A stretch of DNA of 6,834 nucleotides from an uncultured Clostridia bacterium (GTDB lineage Bacteria > Bacillota > Clostridia > Oscillospirales > Acutalibacteraceae): positions 1 through 6,834 of the forward strand of contig CAMFZK010000053.1 in assembly GCA_946006915.1 (NCBI GenBank), read 5' to 3'. Positions 1 to 5,498 of this stretch are shown here, in pieces; position 1 is the first letter of the stretch; each line of letters starts with the position of its first letter. The notes under the pieces are model-generated. The model was not told where the DNA came from, searched no databases, and saw only the letters and a list, made by a program, of their open reading frames with translations. A program made the translations under genes and the position numbers.

Positions 1-43
1 ACAAGGAGTATCGTCGGCAGCGTCAGATGTGTATAAGAGACAG
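1..43 (+). other. Illumina Nextera adapter remnant (not genomic)
   Basis: Positions 25-43 read AGATGTGTATAAGAGACAG, the 19-base Tn5 mosaic end used in Nextera libraries. Positions 11-24 read TCGTCGGCAGCGTC, the Nextera read-1 tail. Positions 3-10 read AAGGAGTA, which matches the Nextera i5 index N507/S507, and the leading AC fits the end of the P5 oligo. The three parts occur in exactly the order of the library molecule, so this is untrimmed adapter at a contig end, not a natural Tn5 end. Genomic sequence begins at about position 44. Confidence 0.98.
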
Positions 44-47
44 GTAT

Positions 48-53
48 TATACT
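48..53 (+). promoter_or_regulatory. Possible -10 box of the tRNA-Ser promoter
   Basis: TATACT lies 24 bases before the first base of the tRNA and would give a leader of roughly 18 nt. The matching -35 box would fall at about 25-30, inside the adapter, so the true upstream sequence is missing and the promoter cannot be confirmed. Confidence 0.3.
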
Positions 54-77
54 AATATGGTGTTCTAAATAACGTAT

Positions 78-169
78 GCAGAGATGGCTGAGCTGGTCTA
101 AGGCGCACGATTGGAAATCGTGTGTGCACTAATACTGCACCGAGGGTTCGAATCCCTCTCTCTGCGCCA
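78..169 (+). tRNA. tRNA-Ser, anticodon GGA, CCA encoded
   Basis: A complete class II tRNA that reads UCC and UCU serine codons. The acceptor stem pairs 78-84 with 159-165 (7 of 7). The anticodon stem pairs 106-110 with 118-122 around the loop TTGGAAA, placing GGA at 113-115. A long variable arm, characteristic of serine tRNAs, pairs 124-128 with 136-140. The T stem pairs 142-146 with 154-158 around TTCGAAT. The discriminator is G166, as expected for serine, and CCA is encoded at 167-169. No mismatches are seen, so it should be functional. It stands alone and is followed by its own terminator. Confidence 0.97.
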
Positions 170-170
170 G

Positions 171-211
171 AAAATAACCCACATTTGTCTACGACAAGTG
201 TGGGTTATTTT
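171..211 (+). terminator. Intrinsic terminator of tRNA-Ser
   Basis: A 19-bp stem pairs 171-189 with 193-211 around a 3-base loop (TAC), with a single G-T wobble. The 3' arm ends in a short T run (ATTTT) and the 5' arm begins with AAAA, so it could work in both directions. It starts two bases after the encoded CCA, as usual for a monocistronic tRNA gene. Confidence 0.88.
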
Positions 212-214
212 CAA

Positions 215-224
215 CTAAATCCGT
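215..224 (+). repeat. Left terminal inverted repeat of the cassette
   Basis: CTAAATCCGT is the exact reverse complement of ACGGATTTAG at 769-778. Bases 216-225 are also the exact complement of 300-309, so this end can pair locally with the middle of the hairpin array as well as with the far end of the unit. Confidence 0.7.
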
Positions 225-374
225 CCTTTCGGACGGGATAAATCCCACTATTGTGAGATGAAATCACTTCGTGATGAAATCCGACTTGGTCGGGAGAAAG
301 ACGGATTTAATTTCATCTGCGTTAGCAGATTTCATCCGAACTATGCGAGGATTTCATCGCACTTGTGCGATTTC
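216..374. repeat. Array of about seven hairpins with regular GAA/TTC linkers
   Basis: Consecutive short stems fill the segment. Most begin with ATC and end with GAT, and arms and loops differ from one to the next: 221-226/231-236; 242-248/253-259 (one mismatch); 263-267/271-275; 281-285/289-293; 315-320/325-330; 334-338/346-352 (two-base bulge); 356-361/366-371. Stems are separated by GAA in the left half (260-262, 276-278) and by TTC in the right half (312-314, 331-333, 353-355, 372-374), so polarity flips near 300-311. An outer 10-bp stem (216-225 with 300-309) encloses the first four hairpins. The array ends two bases before the -35 box, so a transcript from that promoter would not contain it. 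It more likely acts as DNA, or as part of another transcript. Function unknown. Confidence 0.8.
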
Positions 375-375
375 A

Positions 376-404
376 TTGAAAAACCGTTATGTTAATAGTA
401 TAAT
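376..404 (+). promoter_or_regulatory. Sigma-A promoter of the four-helix-bundle gene
   Basis: TTGAAA at 376-381 and a perfect TATAAT at 399-404 are separated by exactly 17 bases. Transcription should start near 411, giving a leader of about 14 nt that contains little more than the ribosome binding site AGAGGTG (413-419). The -35 box directly abuts the last hairpin of the array, so a protein bound to the array could affect this promoter. Confidence 0.85.
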
Positions 405-424
405 GATTTTAAAGAGGTGTTCGT

Positions 425-778
425 ATGGCTGAAAATAAACTTGCTGATATGTCAACAAACTTCGCAATTCAAATATTAAAGTTAACCGATACAATCAAGG
501 GACATTATTCTTTATCCAATCAACTCGAAAGGAGTGGCACCGGTATTGGTGCAAATATTCGTGAAGCAAAGTATGCACATAGCCGTCCCGATTTTATTGC
601 TAAGTTGCAAATTGCCTTAAAAGAATGCTATGAAACAGAATATTGGATTGAAATAGCACAAAAATCAGATATCATATCCGCTGATATAGCAAAGGATATT
701 TTGCACGATTGTGGCTCTATACGAAGATTACTCATTTCTTCCGTTAACACCTCAAAGGAAAATGCAAAACGGATTTAG
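425..778 (+). CDS. Four-helix-bundle protein, S23 / 23S rRNA IVS family
   Basis: A 117-aa, all-helical protein. Residues 33-50 (QLERSGTGIGANIREAKY) and 56-75 (ending KECYETEYWI) match the conserved core of the family first described from open reading frames in intervening sequences of Leptospira 23S rRNA genes. The fold is shared with Avd, an accessory protein of diversity-generating retroelements that binds nucleic acid. No catalytic motif is visible; a nucleic-acid-binding or scaffolding role is inferred from the fold. The ATG at 425 is supported by AGAGGTG five bases upstream and a consensus promoter. Length is normal for the family. The gene is free-standing, not inside an rRNA gene. It sits next to a hairpin array, and its last codons and stop lie in a 10-bp repeat that is inverted at the other end of the unit, which suggests gene and array travel together. 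No reverse transcriptase or variable repeat is present. Confidence 0.85.
   Translation: MAENKLADMSTNFAIQILKLTDTIKGHYSLSNQLERSGTGIGANIREAKYAHSRPDFIAKLQIALKECYETEYWIEIAQKSDIISADIAKDILHDCGSIRRLLISSVNTSKENAKRI
769..778 (+). repeat. Right terminal inverted repeat, encodes the end of the S23-family protein
   Basis: ACGGATTTAG is the exact reverse complement of 215-224. It supplies the last two codons (Arg-Ile) and the TAG stop of the four-helix-bundle gene. A third, direct-orientation copy of its first nine bases lies at 301-309. Confidence 0.7.
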
Positions 779-792
779 TGCGGTAAGTCAGA

Positions 793-2148
793 CTAATTTT
801 CCTTCAGCACCTTTAACATAAACCACACACAAAACGGGACGGAAGTTACAAAGGTTAGTAAATCCGCAATAGGTTGGGACAAAAGCACGCCGTTCATTCC
901 CAAAAAGGTTGGCAAAACCAAAATCAGCGGTATAAAAAACACACCCTGACGGCAACTTGCCAAAAATGTTGCACCTTTCACAAACCCCAAGGACTGATAC
1001 ATCATATTAACATACGAGGAAAATCCCAAAAGAGGCAGTTCTATACTGTAAAGCAACAAAAGACGTCCGCCGATTTTTGCAACCTGCGGATTACTTGCAC
1101 CCAAAACCCTGATAATGCCCTGCGGCACGGTTGCACAACACAACGCACCTGTTACGGCAACAACCGTGCCGAAAACAGTTGCCCAAACAAACGCTTTTTT
1201 AACACGGTTATACCGTTTTGCACCGTAATTATAACCTGCAACGGGTTGAAAACCGTGTCCCACACCCAAAATTACCGAACGGATAAGTATATAAACCTTG
1301 TTTGCAAGGCAAACCGCCGCAACCGCCGCATCTCCGTAAATTTTCACCCTTACATTTAAAAGTGCGGTAGCAACACTGCCAAGTCCCTGCCTGAACACGG
1401 TGGGGATACCGGTTTTTATAATAAGGTAATAATCTTTCAGATTACGGCTTATAAACTTGGGTGAAATTTTAATAACACCCTTGCCTAATATGTAAAACGA
1501 CATTGCAACCGAAAAACTTATAACCTGGCTTGCCGCCGTTGCTATTGCCGCACCTTTTACCCCTAGTTTTAATACAAAAATAAAAATCGGGTCTAAACCC
1601 ATATTTAAAAAACCGCCCAAAACACCTACAAACATTGAAAAGGTGGCTCGTCCCTCTGCCCGAAGCAGAGGACCTAAAACAAAGGAAGTACACATAAGCG
1701 GTGCCGCAAGAAGTATTACTGTGGCGTAGTCACGGGCAAATGGTAAAATTGTTTCGGTAGCGCCTATACTCCGCAAAAGCGGGTTTAAAACCGCAATGCA
1801 AATTACGGCAATAACCGTTCCCGAAAAAAGCCCCATAACAATGGAACTTGAGGCAAATTTATTTGCCGCAGCATTATCCTTTTCCCCTAATTTTCGGGAA
1901 ACTATACTGCTACCTCCCATTGCAACCCCAAAACCTACCGCCTGTATCAGCGACTGTATGGAAAAAACTATTCCCACACCCGCTATTGCACAGTCACCCA
2001 AACTTGTTACAAAATATGTATCCGCCATATTATAAACCGAAGATAAAAGCATATTTATAACCGACGGTAACGACAAAGAGATTAACAAACGCTTAATAGG
2101 GGTTTCGGTCATTTTTTTATGTTGTAATTCACTTGTAATTCTTTGCAT
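793..2148 (-). CDS. MATE family efflux transporter
   Basis: A 451-aa polytopic membrane protein of the multidrug and toxic compound extrusion family, which exports drugs or metabolites in exchange for Na+ or H+. The N-terminal lobe opens with the typical SLPSVINMLLSSVYNMADTYFV (about residues 26-47; Asp43 in the first helix). The signature LLRAEGRATFSMFVG...NMGLDPIFIF.LGVKGAAIAT lies at about 161-204, and a second, repeat-related lobe follows from about residue 245 (GIPTVFRQGLG). Twelve transmembrane helices and full length fit the family; the substrate cannot be read from sequence. The ATG at 2148 is chosen because AAAGGAAA (2162-2155) lies six bases upstream, whereas the second Met (residue 13) has no such site. 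There is little room for its own promoter, since a hairpin terminator lies directly upstream. It converges with the four-helix-bundle gene, with only 14 bases between the two stop codons. Confidence 0.95.
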   Translation of the reverse strand: MQRITSELQHKKMTETPIKRLLISLSLPSVINMLLSSVYNMADTYFVTSLGDCAIAGVGIVFSIQSLIQAVGFGVAMGGSSIVSRKLGEKDNAAANKFASSSIVMGLFSGTVIAVICIAVLNPLLRSIGATETILPFARDYATVILLAAPLMCTSFVLGPLLRAEGRATFSMFVGVLGGFLNMGLDPIFIFVLKLGVKGAAIATAASQVISFSVAMSFYILGKGVIKISPKFISRNLKDYYLIIKTGIPTVFRQGLGSVATALLNVRVKIYGDAAVAAVCLANKVYILIRSVILGVGHGFQPVAGYNYGAKRYNRVKKAFVWATVFGTVVAVTGALCCATVPQGIIRVLGASNPQVAKIGGRLLLLYSIELPLLGFSSYVNMMYQSLGFVKGATFLASCRQGVFFIPLILVLPTFLGMNGVLLSQPIADLLTFVTSVPFCVWFMLKVLKEN

Positions 2149-2161
2149 TTTTTATTTCCTT

Positions 2162-2188
2162 TAAAAAGCCACCCGTGTGGGGTGGCTT
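2162..2188 (-). terminator. Rho-independent terminator / possible attenuator before the MATE gene
   Basis: On the - strand, AAGCCACCC (2188-2180 side) pairs with GGGTGGCTT (2174-2166 side) around a five-base loop and runs into a T tract (complement of 2163-2167). The stem has seven G-C pairs among nine. It begins six bases after the stop of the 85-aa gene and ends at the ribosome binding site of the MATE gene, so it either separates the two genes or sets partial read-through into the exporter. Confidence 0.85.
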
Positions 2189-2193
2189 AAATT

Positions 2194-2451
2194 TTATTCC
2201 TCACGGCAACGGTTAGAGCATCTGCAACCGAAAAATACATAAATAAGCACAATGGCAAGTAACAAACCAACCGCAAAAATTATTAAAGGAATTATTGCTT
2301 CAATAAAGGTACTTGCAAAGTAACTGCCTAAAACCGTTCCGATTACCAATGCCAAAAGTATTGCCAATATGGCAACCACTCTGTTCACACAAAGCCGTAC
2401 AGCGCATCCGCATCTGTCATGAGAATTATTTGAACATCTGTCGTATAACAT
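2194..2451 (-). CDS. Small two-helix membrane protein with terminal cysteine clusters
   Basis: An 85-aa protein I do not recognise. Two hydrophobic segments, about residues 25-48 and 51-75, form a membrane hairpin joined by a very short turn. Both tails are rich in arginine, so by the positive-inside rule both should face the cytoplasm. The N-terminal tail carries Cys6, Cys14, Cys16 and Cys21 plus His11; the C-terminal tail carries Cys76, Cys78 and Cys82 (CRCSNRC). The two clusters would lie close together on the same membrane face and could bind a metal or act in thiol chemistry; this is inference. The ATG at 2451 has AAGGG nine bases upstream on the - strand. A candidate -10 box and a perfect 20-bp palindrome precede it and a strong terminator follows, so it looks like a separately controlled transcription unit. 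No function should be assigned. Confidence 0.75.
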   Translation of the reverse strand: MLYDRCSNNSHDRCGCAVRLCVNRVVAILAILLALVIGTVLGSYFASTFIEAIIPLIIFAVGLLLAIVLIYVFFGCRCSNRCREE

Positions 2452-2469
2452 ACTTCCACACCCTTAAAA

Positions 2470-2489
2470 TTATTGACCTAGGTCAATAA
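2470..2489 (-). promoter_or_regulatory. Perfect 20-bp palindrome: operator or weak terminator
   Basis: TTATTGACCTAGGTCAATAA is fully symmetric about 2479/2480. Placed just downstream of a TATAAT, it would cover the transcription start of the 85-aa gene, as expected of a repressor site. The TTGAC-N4-GTCAA pattern resembles sites of Crp/Fnr-type regulators. Alternatively, on the - strand it is followed by TTTT and could form an eight-pair stem with a CUAG loop, acting as a weak terminator of the M18 operon. Sequence alone does not decide between the two. Confidence 0.6.
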
Positions 2490-2490
2490 C

Positions 2491-2519
2491 ATTATATGTG
2501 AAAAATTACGGTTGGTTAT
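2491..2519 (-). promoter_or_regulatory. Candidate promoter of the 85-aa membrane protein gene
   Basis: On the - strand a perfect TATAAT lies at 2496-2491. Seventeen bases upstream (2519-2514) is ATAACC, a poor -35 box matching the consensus at three of six positions. The start point would be near 2484, inside the palindrome 2470-2489. The weak -35 suggests low or activator-dependent expression, if the site is used. Confidence 0.45.
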
Positions 2520-3907
2520 TATTTCATAAATTCATACATTGCTTTGTAGCACATATAAACATCAAATTTAGAGGTGGTTTCAAACGGAGCGTGCATTGAA
2601 AGCACCGGCACGCCTAAATCAATAACATCTACGCCCATATTGGCAATAAACATAGCAACCGTACCGCCGCCGCCTAAATCTACCTTACCGAGTTCGCCTG
2701 TTTGCCAAACTATGCCCGCTTTATCAAGCATATTGCGTACATAAGCCACATATTCTGCCGATGCGTCCGATGTGCCGGATTTACCCCTGGCACCGGTGTA
2801 CTTTGTAACAACTACACCGTAATTTAAGAAAGATGCGTTTCTTCTGTCCATAACGTCGGGGAAAGTGGGGTCAAAGCCGGCATTAACGTCTGCCGAAAGG
2901 CACTTGGAATTGCGAAGTGCTACCGTAGCGTCAACCCTTTGCATTTTAGCAATATCGCCGATTACATAACGCAAGAAGTCCGATTCAAGTCCCGTATTGC
3001 CGGTAGAGCCGATTTCTTCCTTATCTGCCAAAATTGCAAGTGCGGTTTTTTCGGGGTTTTCTACCTCTAAAATTGCGGTAAGTGCAGGATAAGCGCAAAC
3101 ACGGTCGTCCTGACCGTAAGCACCGATAAGCGAACCGTCAAACCCAATGTCACACGCTTTATGAGCGGGCACCATTTCAAGTTCTGCCGAAAGAAAATCA
3201 TCTTCCGAGATGCCGTATTTTTGATTTAAAAGGTTTAAAATATTAAGTTTTACAAGTTCGCTTCCCTCGTCGGCTTTAAAGGGGCGGCTTCCTACCAAAA
3301 CGTTAAGTTCTTCGCCTTTAATTCCGTCCGACAGGGTGCGTTTGTTTTGCTCTGCCGAAAGGTGCGGAAGTAAATCGTTTATAACAAACTTGGGTTCGTC
3401 TTCCTTTTCACCTATCGAAACCTCTTTCACCGTGCCGTCCTTTAAGGCAAAAACGCCGTGAATTGCAAGCGGTACTGCGGTCCATTGGTATTTTCTAAGT
3501 CCGCCGTAGTAATGGGTTTTAAAAAGTGCCAGTTCGCTATCCTCATAAAGAGGGTTTGGCTTAAGATCTAAACGGGGAGAATCAATATGCGCGGCGGTAA
3601 TATTTATGCCGTTATCCGCCGTTTGTTTACCGATAACCGCAAAAGCAACCGTTTTGCCGTGGTTATTAAAGTAAACTTTGTCCCCCGCTTTATACTCTTT
3701 GCCGATTTCAAAAGGTACAAAACCCTTTTGCTCTGCCAAAGAAATCGCTGTTTTTGCTGCCTCACGCTCGGTTTTGGCGTTGTCCAAAAAATTTTTATAT
3801 CCCTTTGCGTATTGGTAAGCGGAATTTACGGTTTCTTCACTCGCAGCAGAAAGCCCGTTTTTCCTGTTTAAAAACAGTTTTTCCTTTAATTCTTTTATTT
3901 CACTCAT
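2519..3907 (-). CDS. apeA: M18 family aminopeptidase (aspartyl aminopeptidase type)
   Basis: A 462-aa cytoplasmic dizinc exopeptidase that removes N-terminal residues, often acidic ones, from peptides; family members assemble as tetrahedral dodecamers. All expected metal and catalytic residues are visible by motif: His107 (AAHIDSPR), Asp267 (GQDDR), Glu297 and Glu298 (DKEEIGSTGNTG; general base and metal ligand), Asp340 (SADVNAGFDP) and His439 (SMHAPFE). Length and the KEEIGS-type motif fit the type-1 clostridial subgroup, hence the symbol apeA; the symbol is less certain than the family. The ATG at 3907 overlaps the coaE stop as ATGA and is preceded by GGGAG, so translation is probably coupled to coaE. 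It is the last gene of the DUF951-prfA-sua5-coaE operon. Its likely role is recycling amino acids from peptides made by cytosolic proteases. Confidence 0.95.
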   Translation of the reverse strand: MSEIKELKEKLFLNRKNGLSAASEETVNSAYQYAKGYKNFLDNAKTEREAAKTAISLAEQKGFVPFEIGKEYKAGDKVYFNNHGKTVAFAVIGKQTADNGINITAAHIDSPRLDLKPNPLYEDSELALFKTHYYGGLRKYQWTAVPLAIHGVFALKDGTVKEVSIGEKEDEPKFVINDLLPHLSAEQNKRTLSDGIKGEELNVLVGSRPFKADEGSELVKLNILNLLNQKYGISEDDFLSAELEMVPAHKACDIGFDGSLIGAYGQDDRVCAYPALTAILEVENPEKTALAILADKEEIGSTGNTGLESDFLRYVIGDIAKMQRVDATVALRNSKCLSADVNAGFDPTFPDVMDRRNASFLNYGVVVTKYTGARGKSGTSDASAEYVAYVRNMLDKAGIVWQTGELGKVDLGGGGTVAMFIANMGVDVIDLGVPVLSMHAPFETTSKFDVYMCYKAMYEFMK

Positions 3908-4497
3908 AACTTTTCTCCCATCTTTAAAATTTCGGTTAAAACCTTTTCAAATTCCAACAAAAATGTTTCTTCATCGGAATTGTTATATACTATATAGTTT
4001 GCATTTTGTTTGAAAAAATCATCACTTTTTCCTGCCGACATTCTGGTTTCGGCTTGTTCTTTTGTTAAATTATCCCGCTTAATTATTCGTTCTCGTCTGA
4101 TTTCTCGGTTGCTTATCACCGCTATTGTTTTAAAACAAATGGAGTTAAGTCCGCTTTCAAAAAGGGTTGGTGCGTCAAGCAAAACAACATTTCCCTCAAT
4201 TTCCTTTAAAACCAATTCCTTTATGAACGGCAAAAGGGTTTTGTTTAAAAGTTCGGTGTTTTCTTTTGTAGAGAACGCCTTTTTTGCAAGTAATTTACGG
4301 TTTAAACTGCCGTCTTGTTCCAAAATGTCCTGCCCGAAAACCTTTGTAAGTGCCAAAAGTCCGTCTGTTCCTTTTTCGGTGGCTTTTCTTGCCGTTTTAT
4401 CGCAATCCACACTTTTAATGCCGTATTTTCGGCACACTTTTTCGGTACTGCTTTTGCCCGAACCGGTAGGACCTGTAAGACCTATAACAATGCTCAT
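3904..4497 (-). CDS. coaE: Dephospho-CoA kinase
   Basis: A 197-aa P-loop kinase that phosphorylates the 3'-OH of the ribose of dephospho-CoA with ATP, the last step of coenzyme A synthesis in the cytoplasm. The Walker A motif GLTGPTGSGKSS is at residues 6-17 (Lys15). The substrate-side DxD is at Asp31/Asp33. The family DGSLNRKLL block is at about 62-70, the DAPTLFE motif (family consensus near DxPLLFE) at 108-114, and the LID region RDNLTKEQAETRMSAG at 141-156. Length is normal. The ATG at 4497 lies in an ATGA overlap with the sua5 stop and has AAGGTG seven to eight bases upstream within the sua5 end. The 3' end overlaps the aminopeptidase start in the same way. There is no sign of damage. 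Confidence 0.97.
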   Translation of the reverse strand: MSIVIGLTGPTGSGKSSTEKVCRKYGIKSVDCDKTARKATEKGTDGLLALTKVFGQDILEQDGSLNRKLLAKKAFSTKENTELLNKTLLPFIKELVLKEIEGNVVLLDAPTLFESGLNSICFKTIAVISNREIRRERIIKRDNLTKEQAETRMSAGKSDDFFKQNANYIVYNNSDEETFLLEFEKVLTEILKMGEKL

Positions 4498-5498
4498 AAT
4501 TTAATCACCTTAAATGCCGCCGCCCTTATTAAACGGTTATAAACCGCAAGACCGACACCGCTTTTTTCGGGAGCGTGAACAAAAACCGTTTTTACACCCG
4601 TTTTGTCAACCTCCCTTAATACCCCGAAAAGTTTATTTGCAAATGTTTCGGGGTTAGTGTTTGTGCCGTAAACAATTTTAGGTATTTTTATCTGCTCGCT
4701 TTCCTCGGCAAAACAAACCGCCAAAGCATTCTGTTTTGTGTTTACAAAATCGGCAAAGTTTTCCCCTTCTACCAAAAAGGTTTCGGTTTGTGGGGCATAG
4801 TGTTTGTATTTCATTCCCGGTGAAGCCGCTTTTTGTCCCGGAGCAAGTTCGGACAAAACGGCTTTATCCACCGTAATATCCGGCAAAATTTCTTTTAATT
4901 GCTCAATTGTTACCGCACCCGGGCGCAAAAGCACAGGGTGTTCACCCGCTAAAGTAATAACGGTAGATTCTACCCCTACGGTACATTCCGCACCCATTAC
5001 AACGGCGTCGATTTTACCGTCTAAATCGTTAATTACGTGGGTGTATGTTGTGGGACTGGGTTTGCCCGAAACATTAGCCGATGGAGCGGCTAACGGCAAA
5101 CGGCTTTCCTTAATAATTTTATGTGCCGTTTGTTCGCTTGGCATTCTAACCGCAACGGTAGAAAGCCCCGCCGAAACACAGTCGCTTATTTTATCCGACC
5201 TTTTAAGTACCATTGTAAGCGGCCCCGGCCAAAACTTTTCGGCACATCGGAATGCGGTTTTAGGTATATCTTCAGCCACTTCGTTTAGCATTTCCATATC
5301 CGAAATATGAACAATAAGCGGGTTATCCTGCGGTCTGCCCTTTGCTTTAAAAACCGCCTTTATTGCCTTTTCGTCATAAGCATTCGCCGCTAAACCGTAA
5401 ACCGTTTCGGTTGGAATTGCTACAACACCGCCGTTTTTTAAAATTTCGGCGGCGGTGTTTATACCCTGTCGGTCAGCGTTCAGTTTTTGTGTTATCAT
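4494..5498 (-). CDS. sua5: L-threonylcarbamoyladenylate synthase (Sua5/YwlC type)
   Basis: A 334-aa cytoplasmic enzyme that makes threonylcarbamoyl-AMP from threonine, bicarbonate and ATP, the first step of the universal t6A37 modification of ANN-decoding tRNAs. The YrdC-like domain (about residues 12-200) shows PTETVYGLAANA (29-40), KAKGRPQDNPLIVHI (51-65), WPGPLT (90-95), PSANVSGKPSPT (139-150), ESTV (177-180) and LRPGAV (191-196). The linker SPGMKYKHYAP (226-236) and a C-terminal Sua5 domain to residue 334, ending in NRLIRAA-, mark the long Sua5 form rather than short TsaC. The ATG directly follows the prfA stop (TAAATG), and its site GAGGAAG lies within the end of prfA, so the two are translationally coupled. 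It works with the TsaD/TsaB/TsaE complex, which is not in this window. Confidence 0.97.
   Translation of the reverse strand: MITQKLNADRQGINTAAEILKNGGVVAIPTETVYGLAANAYDEKAIKAVFKAKGRPQDNPLIVHISDMEMLNEVAEDIPKTAFRCAEKFWPGPLTMVLKRSDKISDCVSAGLSTVAVRMPSEQTAHKIIKESRLPLAAPSANVSGKPSPTTYTHVINDLDGKIDAVVMGAECTVGVESTVITLAGEHPVLLRPGAVTIEQLKEILPDITVDKAVLSELAPGQKAASPGMKYKHYAPQTETFLVEGENFADFVNTKQNALAVCFAEESEQIKIPKIVYGTNTNPETFANKLFGVLREVDKTGVKTVFVHAPEKSGVGLAVYNRLIRAAAFKVIKL

Larger units (their letters stand above)
215..778 (+). mobile_element. Candidate small cassette: hairpin array plus four-helix-bundle gene
   Basis: A 564-bp unit is delimited by exact 10-bp inverted repeats, CTAAATCCGT at 215-224 and ACGGATTTAG at 769-778. 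Inside are an array of short hairpins (216-374), a sigma-A promoter and one gene (425-778). Its edges are sharp: the left repeat starts three bases after the tRNA terminator, and the right repeat contains the stop codon of the gene. No target-site duplication is visible, and there is no transposase or recombinase, so mobility would have to be non-autonomous or ancient. Calling it a mobile element is inference; repeated copies elsewhere in the genome would be the deciding evidence. Confidence 0.45.

Noticed and set aside
25..43. A natural Tn5/IS50 transposon end
   Set aside because: The 19-base mosaic end is a laboratory hybrid and is preceded by the Nextera read-1 tail and an index, so it is library adapter.
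188..190. Absence of the exact PAT tripeptide in RF1 (residues 188-190 read PDT) as a stop-codon reassignment signal
   Set aside because: The positions given are residue numbers. The middle residue of the PxT motif varies among RF1 proteins, and genes in the window end normally with TAA, TAG and TGA.
216..374. CRISPR array
   Set aside because: Units are 16-21 bases, the conserved parts are only stem ends and linkers, there are no unique spacers of constant length, and no cas genes are nearby.
216..374. Riboswitch, T-box or ribosomal leader
   Set aside because: The promoter lies after the array, so the array is not in the predicted mRNA, and no T-box or known riboswitch core is recognisable.
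425..778. Diversity-generating retroelement (Avd) locus or a real 23S rRNA intervening sequence
   Set aside because: There is no reverse transcriptase, template or variable repeat, and no rRNA sequence flanks the gene.
874..1359. 161-aa open frame opposite the MATE gene
   Set aside because: It is antisense to a clear MATE protein, has no family resemblance and no ribosome binding site; it arises from the complementary codons.
4010..4504. 164-aa open frame opposite coaE
   Set aside because: It is the antisense shadow of a complete, motif-bearing coaE; other long + strand frames between 4800 and 6540 opposite sua5 and prfA are rejected for the same reason.
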